From: a virus
DNA length: 35,646 nucleotides
Reading direction: 5' to 3' (one strand)
Virus record (IMG/VR): IMGVR_UViG_3300007346_000092
Span: 1 to 35,646 of that record
Part shown: positions 18,105 through 25,648 of the stretch, in pieces
Layout of the letters: every line of letters starts with the position of its first letter
Position numbering within the stretch: the first letter of the stretch is position 1
Program-made: the position numbers and the translations under genes
The notes under the pieces: model-generated
Told to the model about the DNA's origin: nothing
Databases searched by the model: none
Seen by the model: only the letters and a program-made list of their open reading frames with translations

Positions 18105-18211
18105 CGAATCCTCCAAGTCGTGCTGCCGTGACATTGTGAAACAACGCCTTGCAGTCACGAGGCGTTTATAAGCAACCTGCAGCAACTGACATTTGCAACA
18201 AGGACTGCCTG
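18105..18211. promoter_or_regulatory. Divergent promoter/operator region between scaffold and portal
   Basis: This 107-base gap is notably AT-richer than its surroundings and separates divergent genes. It holds a perfect inverted repeat AACGCCT-N10-AGGCGTT (18143-18149 with 18160-18166), directly followed by TTTATAAG, a possible -10 box readable on both strands. At 18184-18198 it holds the complement of TTGCAAATGTCAGTT, the motif shared with the 1203-1280 gap; read on the minus strand it lies about 80-95 bases upstream of the scaffold start. A regulated divergent late promoter is the natural reading. The spacing between boxes is not canonical for sigma-70. Confidence 0.55.
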
Positions 18212-20116
18212 ATGAGCCGCAAGATTCCCATCTCCGACGACGACATCCTGATGTGGCTGCGGCGCATCGACGACGCGCGCAAGCGGCGGGACACCGACCA
18301 CCTGCCGTACTGGCAGCGGGTGTTCCAGTCCTACTCCGCGATCCGCCCCGAGAACGCCATCGACGTCAATCCGGACGTAGTCGGCGAGAACATCCACTTC
18401 AACTTCATCCTGTCGACGGCCAACACCATCCTGCCGTCGGTCATCAACGCGCACCCCGCCATCCGCGTGCGGCCTCGGCGCGGCGAAGACCGCGACTCCG
18501 CCAGCAAGACCCAGAACGCCGTCAACTACGCCTGGCGCGAGTCCGACACGACGAAGACCGTCAAGAAGATCGTCCTCGACACGCTGCTGTTCGGTGTCGG
18601 GATCGGCAAGACGGTCTACGACTCCGGCGGCGCAGCCCTGACCCCCGAGGACTTCGACGACGGCCCGGAGAAGATCGACGAGGACCCCGACCGCCTCACC
18701 CCCGAGCAGCAGCGCGAACTGCAGAAGGCAGTCGGCGATGGTGTGCTGCTGGACGCCGGCGACCCGCAGGACAACCCGCGGCTGCTTCGCGTGCCCATCG
18801 AGCGGTTCCTCGTGCCCCAGGGCTACACCGAAATCAACCAGATGCCGTGGATCTGCGAAGAGATCCCCTACCCGCTCGACGACATCAAGCGTGACCCGCT
18901 CTACCGCGTGGACAGCAGCATCGAGGCCAACTACGAGCTCAAGTCCCGCCTGCACGTCGAGACGCAGATGGAGCGATACCGCAGCGGCGACGACAGCCGT
19001 CAGAAGCACATCCTCGTTTACGAGATCCGCTACTGGGAAAAGACGAAGCGCGGCATGGAGCGCCGGCTGCTCTACCTGACGAACGCCTCCACCGACACCG
19101 TCCAGCACAAGGTGCTGCGGCACGTCGTCGACCCGCTCGAGATGAAGGGCTATCCCTACGACACGCTGAAGTTCGTCGACGTGCCCGGCGAGTTCTACAG
19201 CACGCAGGTCGCGGACCTCGCCGCCATCGAGCCCATCGCCGAGCGGCTGAACGACTCCCTCGCCTACAGCATGCGCCACCAGCGGCTGAACTCCCGGCGC
19301 AAGTACATCATCTCCGCCGACCTCGATGAGGAGGGCGCTGTCGACCAGCTGTTCTCCTCCGACGAGGACATGGCGTACGCGGCGATCCCCGGGCTCGTCG
19401 ATGCGCGCGCCGCGGTCGCCCTGCTGCCCGAGGCCCCGCCGAGTTCCGACACCCCGTTCGTGCAGCGCATGCTCCAGCAGATGATGTACGAGATCAGCGG
19501 CGTCACCACCTACCAGCGCGGTGGCGTTGGTCGGAAGGGCACCACGGCGACCGAGGCCGCCATCGCCGCCGATGCGTCCGCGGGGCGCGCGGGGATCCGC
19601 CGCACTGAGACGGAGGCCTTTGTCGCCTCGGTCGGGCGCCGCTACATCTCGGTGATGCGGCAGTTCTGGGACCAGCCGCGGTTCATCCGCATCGCCGGCC
19701 AGGGCCCCAACGGCGAGGACGGCTTCGAGCAGTTCTCCTCGGAAGACATCAAGGGCTTCTACGACATCGAGGTCGCCGCCGGCACGCTGCAGCCCATCGA
19801 CCCCGCGGCCGAGCAGAACGCCTTCATTGGCCTGCTGCAGACCATCAACCAGATGCTGCCGACGCTGCAGGGCCTCGCGCAGCTGGGGCTCGCCGATGAG
19901 AAGGTCATCGCCAACTTCCTCGACCGCGCCATGCAGGTGTGGAACCAGGACAAGCGCGAACTCATCGGACCGTTGGCCCAGTTGAACTCCCTGCTCGGCA
20001 GCGGGTTCGGCGGTGGCGGCGGCGAGGTGGCCCCTGACGAGATCGACGGCCGAGGGATGGACCCCTCGGGCGGTGCCCTGGCCGGGCCGAACAACACGCC
20101 CGGCAACCTGACCTGA
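18212..20116 (+). CDS. Portal protein (P22-like)
   Basis: 634 aa. I start at the ATG at 18212, with AAGGA about 8 bases upstream, not the in-frame TTG at 18149. The protein has the layout of podovirus portals: an N-terminal wing (residues 1-120), a central region with IERFLVPQGYTEINQMPW, a clip and stem region, and a long helix TEAAIAADASAGRAGIRR (about residues 451-468) typical of the crown side of portals. Its partner would be the terminase large subunit, forming the packaging vertex. It is transcribed opposite to scaffold and terminase, which is unusual. The Gly-rich C-terminal tail (FGGGGGEVAPDEIDG) is probably disordered. Confidence 0.9.
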   Translation: MSRKIPISDDDILMWLRRIDDARKRRDTDHLPYWQRVFQSYSAIRPENAIDVNPDVVGENIHFNFILSTANTILPSVINAHPAIRVRPRRGEDRDSASKTQNAVNYAWRESDTTKTVKKIVLDTLLFGVGIGKTVYDSGGAALTPEDFDDGPEKIDEDPDRLTPEQQRELQKAVGDGVLLDAGDPQDNPRLLRVPIERFLVPQGYTEINQMPWICEEIPYPLDDIKRDPLYRVDSSIEANYELKSRLHVETQMERYRSGDDSRQKHILVYEIRYWEKTKRGMERRLLYLTNASTDTVQHKVLRHVVDPLEMKGYPYDTLKFVDVPGEFYSTQVADLAAIEPIAERLNDSLAYSMRHQRLNSRRKYIISADLDEEGAVDQLFSSDEDMAYAAIPGLVDARAAVALLPEAPPSSDTPFVQRMLQQMMYEISGVTTYQRGGVGRKGTTATEAAIAADASAGRAGIRRTETEAFVASVGRRYISVMRQFWDQPRFIRIAGQGPNGEDGFEQFSSEDIKGFYDIEVAAGTLQPIDPAAEQNAFIGLLQTINQMLPTLQGLAQLGLADEKVIANFLDRAMQVWNQDKRELIGPLAQLNSLLGSGFGGGGGEVAPDEIDGRGMDPSGGALAGPNNTPGNLT

Positions 20117-20124
20117 GGAGAGAC

Positions 20125-20754
20125 ATGCCGCTCTACACCTTCCAGTGTGCCCACGAGCGCGGTTGCGGCCGCCCCTTCCCGCTCGAGAAGTACATGAACC
20201 TCTACCAGTACGAGCAGTCCCGGGCTCGGCAGTTCAAGGACATCGAGTGCCCGCGCTGCGGACGGATGGGCGCGAAGCGGTGGTTCGGCCCCGGCTCCAT
20301 GCCGCACGACATCACCCCGAAGGGCACGTTCGGACGCACGAACTCGCCCGGGCTGAAGGGCAAGATGTACTACGGCAAGGAGGAGCGCGACCGGATGACC
20401 GACTCCGTCGGCACCGTCATCGACGACAGCCGGTCCGACTACCAGGGCGGCAGCCGCAACCCCGGCGCCGTCAAGCACATCATGGTCGACGGCAAGCTGA
20501 CCGAACTCGTGCGCCCCGAGAAGCCGTCCGAGAAGCAGGTCGTCACCTGGCTCGAGCTCTACGGCGAGCCGGCGTCGGCGAAGAAGATCGCCAGCAAGAC
20601 CGGCCTGTCCGTCAGCGCCGTGCGCCAGGCCTGCTACCGCCTGAAGGCCGAGGGCGGCCCGCTCGCCAACCCGTCGAAGGGCCGCTACTCCTACGTCGGC
20701 TACCCGACCGCTACTGGCGCCGCACCCCCGAACGTGCGCGCGCCTCGCGCCTGA
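20125..20754 (+). CDS. Zinc-ribbon (FmdB-like) and HTH fusion protein
   Basis: 209 aa from the ATG at 20125 (GAGGAG 4 bases upstream), in one operon with the portal. Residues 1-50 begin MPLYTFQCAHERGCG and contain CPRCG, an FmdB-type zinc ribbon. Residues about 130-180 (VVTWLELYGEPASAKKIASK, then a GLSVSAVRQACYRLK helix) form a winged-helix-like HTH. The middle is charged and Gly-rich. The 3' end overlaps the terminase 3' end on the other strand by 44 bases. A DNA- or RNA-binding regulator acting near packaging is possible; the family fusion is what can be seen and the function is not known. Confidence 0.7.
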   Translation: MPLYTFQCAHERGCGRPFPLEKYMNLYQYEQSRARQFKDIECPRCGRMGAKRWFGPGSMPHDITPKGTFGRTNSPGLKGKMYYGKEERDRMTDSVGTVIDDSRSDYQGGSRNPGAVKHIMVDGKLTELVRPEKPSEKQVVTWLELYGEPASAKKIASKTGLSVSAVRQACYRLKAEGGPLANPSKGRYSYVGYPTATGAAPPNVRAPRA

Positions 20755-22735
20755 GCTGCCGCTCGTACTTCTTCCAGTCAGCCTCCGTCCACTCGTCGTG
20801 CGGACGACCCATGTCCCGCACCGTCGGGACGAGGCCCTTGCGGCCGGCGCCGGGCTGGTACTTCGCTAGCAGGAACGCGCCCATCAGCGCCATGCAGGCG
20901 TCGTCGTGCTTGCCCTTCGGCGCTCCCCAGCGCGCGCGGTTGGACTCCGCGCCGTCCGGGCTGTGCAGCACCATCATCCGGTAGGCGCCCATCTCGGTGA
21001 TGCCGATGCGCGAGCGGATCTTGAGCTCGTCGTGCTTGATGCCGCTGTCCATGTTCGTGACCATGGCCGGCTTCGTCGCCGCGTCGGTGCTCCAGCCCGT
21101 CACCAGGCTCTGGGGCCCGCGCCCGTACCCACTCGCCTGCGTGCTGCGCTTGTACAAGTACGGGTAGTGCGACTGCTCCAGCATCACCGCCAGGCCGGCG
21201 CCCACGCCGGTCACCTCGGCGGCCAGCAGGGCGTCGTTGTAGAACATCGACAGCAGGATGAGCACCGTCGCGTACTCGTCCTGCCGCAACTGCCCGCGCC
21301 ACTCAGCGACCTGCTCGAAGTTGCCGACGTCCATCACCACCGCGTGGTCGAAGTCCGACCCGATGGCGCCCTTCGACACGTCCGCCCAGACGACGTACCG
21401 GCGGCCGCGGATCGGCTGCCGCCACACCGACAGTCGGCCCTCCCCGGGCGACATCTCCACCAACTGCGGCGTCATCTGCCGCCAGACCCGGCGGCGGCTG
21501 TCGTCGGAGATGGAGCCGTCGTAGAGCTCGTAGAACTGGTGCGGCGGGCAGTCGTTGTCCGGCGGGCTCGGCTCGCCCGTCGATGGCCGGCACACCGAGC
21601 AGTAGCAACTGTGCTTGCGCTCCTGCCGGGCGACGCCGTCCCGGTCGAAGGCCAGCATGCCCGTGTGGGCGAATGCCTCCTCGTCCGTCGCCGGGTACTC
21701 CTGCTGGAACCGCTTGACGCTCCCGCCGCACTTCGCCGCGATCGTCTCCCGCCGCCACTGCAGGTGCTCCAGCGTCAGGTACTCGGAGAACTCCTCCCAC
21801 AGCCGCTGCTCGAGCGGGTCGAACGACAGTTTGAACTGCTGCTCCGTCAGCCGCAGCGGCGACTGGTACTCGTCCATTAGGAACCACGGCGTGAACAGCG
21901 CGTAGAACTTGTTGTCCGGGTTGCCGGGGTGGCGCTGTTTCAGCTTCATCCACGGCGGCGGGTCCGGGTCGCCGTTCTCGTCCTGCCACCAGACTCGGGC
22001 CGCCAGGTACTGCGTGTGGAGGTAGTCACCGGCGCCGCGGCACGTCGACTCGACGTAGACCATCGTCCCCGGCAGACCAGGTGCCGTCTGCAGCGTGCCG
22101 AGCAGGAAGCCCTCGGGGTCCGGGTAGAACGCCAACTCCGACAGGTGGATGTGCCGGGCCGTCACACCTCGGGCCGACTCCTTGTTGCGGGCGGTGACGA
22201 TCGACACCTTCGACCGCAGCCCGTAAGGACCCGACGGAGCGCGCAGGTCGAGCTCCGCGCGGTTGTTGTACTTCTGCAGGGGCTTCATGCCCGACGGCAT
22301 GTTGTCGTAGAACAGCTTGATTTTCTTGAAGATTTCCTCTGCCGGCCCGCTCTCGTGGGCGGCAATCAATGCCGACTCGTCCCGGTTCGTGAAGCACCTG
22401 TGGGCCATGCGGCCCTGGATGTGGGTCGAGCAGCCCAGCTGCCTAGCCTTGGCCTCCCAGACCCAGAGCGGCACGCCAGCCTCTTCCATCTCCTCGAGCA
22501 GGCACTCGCGGAACTCCTGGCTCTTGTTCAGGCGCAGGTGCTGGAATGACCCGCGCTTCGTCTGAATCTGCAGGTAGCTCTCGGCGAACGTGCGGAAGTC
22601 GCGGTGCCGTCCGCTGGTCAACTCGAGTTCTGCCCGTTCGACCTCGCTGGCGTCCTTCGGCGTGTTCGACGGCTTCGGCCCTCGGTTGCGGTTCTTCGCG
22701 TGCCCCCTGCGCCTCGGATTCGCGTCGCCACTCAT
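20711..22735 (-). CDS. terL: Terminase large subunit (packaging ATPase/nuclease)
   Basis: 674 aa from the ATG at 22735, GAGGAG 7 bases upstream. The ATPase domain has a deviant Walker A KARQLGCST (96-104), a Walker B-like region IHLSELA with Glu200, and the coupling motif VESTCRGAGD (Glu229). The nuclease domain shows the RNase H-like acidic set: D452 in ADVSKG, E507 in EVTGVGAG and H610-D611-D612 in the last motif. Between the domains is a Cys/His cluster C377-x-C379-x2-C382-x13-C396-x2-H399, a possible zinc site that is not general in terminases. It cuts concatemeric DNA and drives it into the prohead through the portal. The gene is minus-strand although the portal next to it is plus-strand. 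Confidence 0.95.
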   Translation of the reverse strand: MSGDANPRRRGHAKNRNRGPKPSNTPKDASEVERAELELTSGRHRDFRTFAESYLQIQTKRGSFQHLRLNKSQEFRECLLEEMEEAGVPLWVWEAKARQLGCSTHIQGRMAHRCFTNRDESALIAAHESGPAEEIFKKIKLFYDNMPSGMKPLQKYNNRAELDLRAPSGPYGLRSKVSIVTARNKESARGVTARHIHLSELAFYPDPEGFLLGTLQTAPGLPGTMVYVESTCRGAGDYLHTQYLAARVWWQDENGDPDPPPWMKLKQRHPGNPDNKFYALFTPWFLMDEYQSPLRLTEQQFKLSFDPLEQRLWEEFSEYLTLEHLQWRRETIAAKCGGSVKRFQQEYPATDEEAFAHTGMLAFDRDGVARQERKHSCYCSVCRPSTGEPSPPDNDCPPHQFYELYDGSISDDSRRRVWRQMTPQLVEMSPGEGRLSVWRQPIRGRRYVVWADVSKGAIGSDFDHAVVMDVGNFEQVAEWRGQLRQDEYATVLILLSMFYNDALLAAEVTGVGAGLAVMLEQSHYPYLYKRSTQASGYGRGPQSLVTGWSTDAATKPAMVTNMDSGIKHDELKIRSRIGITEMGAYRMMVLHSPDGAESNRARWGAPKGKHDDACMALMGAFLLAKYQPGAGRKGLVPTVRDMGRPHDEWTEADWKKYERQLRREARARSGVRRQ

Positions 22736-23297
22736 CGGTCATCTCCTCGACTTCGACCTGGCAGGCTGCGTACCGCTCCACGCGCTCGGGTCGCCGCTGA
22801 CGCCGCCGGTGCGCCGGGTTCTTGTTCCGACTCAGGCGCACCAACTCGTCGAGGTCCATGCCCAGGTTCGGCGCCGGCAGCCCGAACTCCTCATCGAGGA
22901 ACCGCCGGACCACACCGATGTGCATGACCTTCGTGACCTGCCAGATGAACCCGCGCTTGCGCCGCGCCGTGTGGATAACGACCCCGCGGCACCATCGGCC
23001 CTGGTCGTTCCTGATGCGGTCGCGGATGGACTCGACGTCGTCCTCATCGGCCACAACTGCGACGACCCGGGGGGCGATGAACCCCTCCTCCGAAGCCGCG
23101 GTGAACGCGCGCTTGCCGCTGTAGTCGCGGAAGACCTGCACGCCGGGGGGGATCGGCTGACCTGACACCCAGTTCCCCCGGGCATCGGTCCAGGCGCCGC
23201 GGTTGCAGCCCTTGAGGCAGTTGAGCTCCCAGGCGAACCGATCCTCCTCCGTCGCGAAGGCGTGGTGGGTTCGCCAGATGGGCCGCGGCGGGGACAC
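22443..23297 (-). CDS. Unknown protein overlapping terL out of frame; possible small terminase position
   Basis: 284 codons from a GTG at 23297 directly after the stop of the 23298-23564 gene. The first 180 or so residues look like a real protein: aromatic and charged residues are evenly spread, with WELNCLKGCNRGAW near residue 23 and RRFLDEEFGLPAPNLGMDLD near 130. The last 97 codons lie in another frame inside terL and are low-complexity Arg/Glu/Gly, so this part may be incidental, or the gene may end by frameshift near 22740. It sits where a small terminase subunit is expected, but no HTH is visible. Function unknown. Confidence 0.5.
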   Translation of the reverse strand: MSPPRPIWRTHHAFATEEDRFAWELNCLKGCNRGAWTDARGNWVSGQPIPPGVQVFRDYSGKRAFTAASEEGFIAPRVVAVVADEDDVESIRDRIRNDQGRWCRGVVIHTARRKRGFIWQVTKVMHIGVVRRFLDEEFGLPAPNLGMDLDELVRLSRNKNPAHRRRQRRPERVERYAACQVEVEEMTDEWRRESEAQGAREEPQPRAEAVEHAEGRQRGRTGRTRVDQRTAPRLPHVRRELPADSDEARVIPAPAPEQEPGVPRVPARGDGRGWRAALGLGGQG

Positions 23298-23564
23298 CTA
23301 CTTCTTGCGAGCAGCCCGCTTCCGGGGCGCGCGCTTCTTGGCCGACGCTTCGGCGGCCGGGGGGGCAGGCTGGCTGGTGCCGTTGAACACCAAGCGACGG
23401 CTCCCACTAGGGAGGGCAGCGTAGACGACCGCACCGGGCTCCAGCGGCCATGCAACCTGCTGGCCGAACACCAGGGCCCACTCGGGGTGGCAGACCGTAG
23501 GGCGGGCCTTGACGGCGCACCCGTTGTCGTCGGTGAAGCAGAGAACGGTGTCCAGGTCCATCAT
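23298..23564 (-). CDS. Small protein with histone-like basic tail
   Basis: 88 aa from the first of two ATGs (23564), with AAGGA 7 bases upstream. Residues 1-65 are mixed and contain three Cys (CFTDDNGCAVKARPTVCHPE). The last 17 residues (EASAKKRAPRKRAARKK) are Lys/Arg/Ala-rich like histone H1 or HU tails, so the protein probably binds nucleic acid. It is followed without a gap by the 22443-23297 gene and terL, which hints at a part in packaging, but this is inference. Confidence 0.65.
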   Translation of the reverse strand: MMDLDTVLCFTDDNGCAVKARPTVCHPEWALVFGQQVAWPLEPGAVVYAALPSGSRRLVFNGTSQPAPPAAEASAKKRAPRKRAARKK

Positions 23565-23648
23565 GTGGCGGTCCTTCCTCTTCGACCGTACAGCGTCGCC
23601 TTGCATTCGGCAATTCAGAGTACAGTCCGCCAACACACCGGAGTCTGC
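23565..23648. promoter_or_regulatory. Divergent intergenic region
   Basis: 84 bases between divergent genes at 23564 and 23649. It is AT-richer than the flanks around 23600-23625 and holds the short dyad TTGC-ATTCG-GCAA and two GTACAG words. Two back-to-back promoters are expected from the gene layout, but I find no convincing -35/-10 pair. Confidence 0.35.
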
Positions 23649-23936
23649 ATGTCCAGCAAGAAAGACCCTCGCTTGAAGCGGGTCGGAGTGTCCGGCTTCA
23701 ACAAGCCCAAGCGCACGCCGAACCACCCCACCAAGTCGCACGTCGTCGTCGCCAAGGACGGAGACAAGGTCAAGACCATCCGGTTCGGCCAGCAGGGCGT
23801 GTCGGGCTCGCCGGCCAAGAAAAGCGAGTCGAAGGCCGACGCCGCCAGGCGCAAGTCGTTCAAGGCCCGCCACAAGGCCAACATCGACAAGGGCAAGTTG
23901 TCGGCGGCCTACTGGGCGAACAAGGTGAAGTGGTAG
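23649..23936 (+). CDS. Small basic conserved phage protein (DUF5872-like)
   Basis: 95 aa from the ATG at 23649 with GGAG 6 bases upstream. The Lys/Arg/Gly-rich protein has the conserved core VVVAKDGDKVKTIRFGQQGV (residues 32-51) and ends AAYWANKVKW after RRKSFKARHKANIDKGK. From memory this matches a widespread uncharacterised phage family, probably DUF5872; I cannot run the search to confirm. It is the only plus-strand gene between terL and the tRNAs and is convergent, with one base of separation, with the next minus-strand gene. Composition suggests nucleic-acid or virion binding. Confidence 0.75.
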   Translation: MSSKKDPRLKRVGVSGFNKPKRTPNHPTKSHVVVAKDGDKVKTIRFGQQGVSGSPAKKSESKADAARRKSFKARHKANIDKGKLSAAYWANKVKW

Positions 23937-23937
23937 G

Positions 23938-24159
23938 TCAGTCGCAAACCTCGTCCGCCCAGCCGACCCAGTCCCTGCCTCCGACGACGAACCACGGACT
24001 GTCGCCGGCCCACGCCACCTCGAACCGCTCGCCGGCAGCCGACACGCGGTCGACCCGGAACGCGAAGATGGCGGACGGGCCGAGGATGTGACGGACCACC
24101 GCCACCCGCCCGACCAGCGCAACGGCTCGGCGTCCGCGGTCGAGCTCGTCGGGGGTCAC
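23938..24159 (-). CDS. Small unknown protein, 73 aa
   Basis: I place the start at the GTG at 24159, which overlaps the stop of the upstream gene as GTGA and has GGAG 8 bases before it; longer versions extend into a neighbour in another frame. The product is rich in Val, Arg and Trp and looks like a small beta-barrel (AIFAFRVDRVSAAGERFEVA). No known motif. Confidence 0.5.
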   Translation of the reverse strand: MTPDELDRGRRAVALVGRVAVVRHILGPSAIFAFRVDRVSAAGERFEVAWAGDSPWFVVGGRDWVGWADEVCD

Positions 24160-24437
24160 TCCCCCGCCTCCGCCCGCCTCCGCCCGAGCTCGTCCTCTGC
24201 CTCGATGCGCCGGCGCCGCTCGTCCTGCAGCACCGCCTCTGCCTCCGACGCACGCGCCGCAAGCTGCTTCAGGGCGTGGTAGTCCTCCTCGAGCAGGCAC
24301 AGGTAGGTGTCCTCGCCGACCACCAACTTCTGCGGCACCGGCGCCACTACCCGCTGCGAGGCGTCCAGCACGAGGTGAACCTCCGGCGCCTGGTGCGCCT
24401 CGTAGTCGTCGAGCATCTGTTCGCTCAGGTCGGTCAT
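24156..24437 (-). CDS. Small acidic coiled-coil protein, 93 aa
   Basis: Starts at the ATG at 24437 with GGAGG 5 bases upstream. The first half is acidic; the second (LLEEDYHALKQLAARASEAE and on) is a long Glu/Arg/Ala coiled coil ending in ELGRRRAEAGE. It overlaps the next gene by GTGA and lies in a run of small minus-strand genes. Function unknown. Confidence 0.6.
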   Translation of the reverse strand: MTDLSEQMLDDYEAHQAPEVHLVLDASQRVVAPVPQKLVVGEDTYLCLLEEDYHALKQLAARASEAEAVLQDERRRRIEAEDELGRRRAEAGE

Positions 24438-24459
24438 CGCTCCTCCTTGGTCACTCCGG

Positions 24460-24765
24460 TCAGGCTCTCCGCACGCGGTGCGTCCCGCACGGGCACTTGA
24501 ACGATGCTGGCGCCTCGATATGCAGCGTGCCGCACGCAGGGCACTGCCAGATTGACGGCCACGTCGACAGCGAGTCGACGGACAGGGCCCGCAGCCGCTC
24601 GATCTCCTCGGCCTGCGCCACGACCGTCTCGCACAGCCTGCGGGCGCTGGCAAGTAGTGCGGCGTCGCCGTCTGACACGGCGGACCGGAGGCGGAGTGTC
24701 CACACGTCGTCCCGCGAAATCGCCAGCAACTCCCGCGCCCGCTCCGGCGTGATGAGGTCACTCAT
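24460..24765 (-). CDS. Small helical protein with C-terminal zinc ribbon
   Basis: 101 aa from the ATG at 24765 with GGAGG 6 bases upstream. Residues 1-60 are helical. Residues about 74-95 carry C-x2-C and C-x-C (CPACGTLHIEA, then CPCGTH), a rubredoxin-like zinc-binding pair. It overlaps the upstream gene by 8 bases. Possibly a small nucleic-acid-binding phage protein. Confidence 0.65.
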   Translation of the reverse strand: MSDLITPERARELLAISRDDVWTLRLRSAVSDGDAALLASARRLCETVVAQAEEIERLRALSVDSLSTWPSIWQCPACGTLHIEAPASFKCPCGTHRVRRA

Positions 24766-25192
24766 CGCCCACCTCCTTCGCAGCCTTCAACGCGGCGACG
24801 AGGGCGGCGGTTAGTTCGTCGTCGACGGTCGCGTCACCGCCCAGCCAGCGAGCGGCCAGCAAGAGGGCGCGCTTGTAGTCGCGCCACTGCTCATCAGTCG
24901 CGCCGTTGCGGACACGCACAGGGTGCCACGCATCGACGAACTGCCGAAGCATCACGCCCAATGTCGCCGGGTCGCGGAAATCGGGCCACCAGCCGGAGCC
25001 ATCGGCCGGCCATCCCCACCCCGGGCCGATGCCGTCGCCCGCAGGGTGCATGATTGGCGTCGCATCCTCGCTGTACCACGCAAGCGTAAGTCGGTACGTC
25101 TCGTCCGCGCTACCGAGCTTGACGCCCGGCGCCCATCGGAACCCCACCGCCAGCGCCTCCAGCCCCAGCTCCTTCGCAGTCGCGTCGTCCAT
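24758..25192 (-). CDS. Unknown protein, 144 aa
   Basis: I start at the ATG at 25192 (GGAGG 7 bases upstream); a longer frame runs further but is a shadow of its neighbour. The protein has a Trp- and Gly-rich central part (GIGPGWGWPADGSGWWPDF, about residues 51-69) and a helical Ala-rich C-terminus. I recognise no family. Confidence 0.6.
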   Translation of the reverse strand: MDDATAKELGLEALAVGFRWAPGVKLGSADETYRLTLAWYSEDATPIMHPAGDGIGPGWGWPADGSGWWPDFRDPATLGVMLRQFVDAWHPVRVRNGATDEQWRDYKRALLLAARWLGGDATVDDELTAALVAALKAAKEVGDE

Positions 25193-25413
25193 CACTTGCC
25201 CTCCGGCTCCGGCAGCAGGGCCCAGCGGTCGCCGTGCCAGTCGCCGGCAAAGCCGCTTTCGCACTGCCGCGACACCTCCGCTGCGTCGTGCGTGTCCACC
25301 CATTCGTCGCTCCATCGACGCAGCAGTACGCGGGCCGCGTATTGGACCACCAGCAGCCCCTCGCCCGGCGGCCACGTCCCCGGATCATCCTTGTCGATCG
25401 TCGTGTACTTCAC
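25192..25413 (-). CDS. Unknown protein, 73 aa
   Basis: GTG start at 25413 with GGAGG 4 bases upstream; the stop overlaps the ATG at 25192 by one base. It is Trp-rich (TWPPGEGLLVV, LLRRWSDEWVD, GDWHGDRWALLPE), suggesting a small compact fold. Function unknown. Confidence 0.55.
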   Translation of the reverse strand: MKYTTIDKDDPGTWPPGEGLLVVQYAARVLLRRWSDEWVDTHDAAEVSRQCESGFAGDWHGDRWALLPEPEGK

Positions 25414-25648
25414 TTGTCCTCCTCGGGGTTGCGGGCAGCTTCGCGTCGCCAGCAAGGTCATCAACCGACACTAGTGCCCGAACGAGCCTGCTCGCGTCGT
25501 CTGGCAACTCGCCCGCAGCCACCAGCGGCCAGACATCGAGCGCGTGCTCATCCCTGCCTGCGACGAAGCAAGATGTGATCAGACGCCGCGTCCCACACTG
25601 CCGGCACTGTCTCCAGGCCCCACTCAGCAGCCTTCGCAGCCAGGCCAA
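25385..25648 (-). CDS. Possible small protein overlapping the XRE gene
   Basis: An 87-codon frame whose only normal-type start is a TTG at 25648 without a ribosome-binding site. It overlaps the XRE-type gene by about 100 bases at one end and the 25413 gene by 29 at the other. The central part (ELPDDASRLVRALVSVDDLA) looks protein-like and there is a C-x2-C. It may be real with a start I cannot place, or a chance open frame in GC-rich DNA. Confidence 0.35.
   Translation of the reverse strand: MAWLRRLLSGAWRQCRQCGTRRLITSCFVAGRDEHALDVWPLVAAGELPDDASRLVRALVSVDDLAGDAKLPATPRRTSEVHDDRQG

Noticed and set aside
18155-19279. 374-codon minus-strand open frame
   Set aside because: Shadow of the portal gene, Val/Leu/Asp-rich without a ribosome-binding site.
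24758-25375. Longer version of the 144-aa protein
   Set aside because: The extra N-terminal part is the shadow of the 25192-25413 gene; the ATG at 25192 has a good ribosome-binding site.
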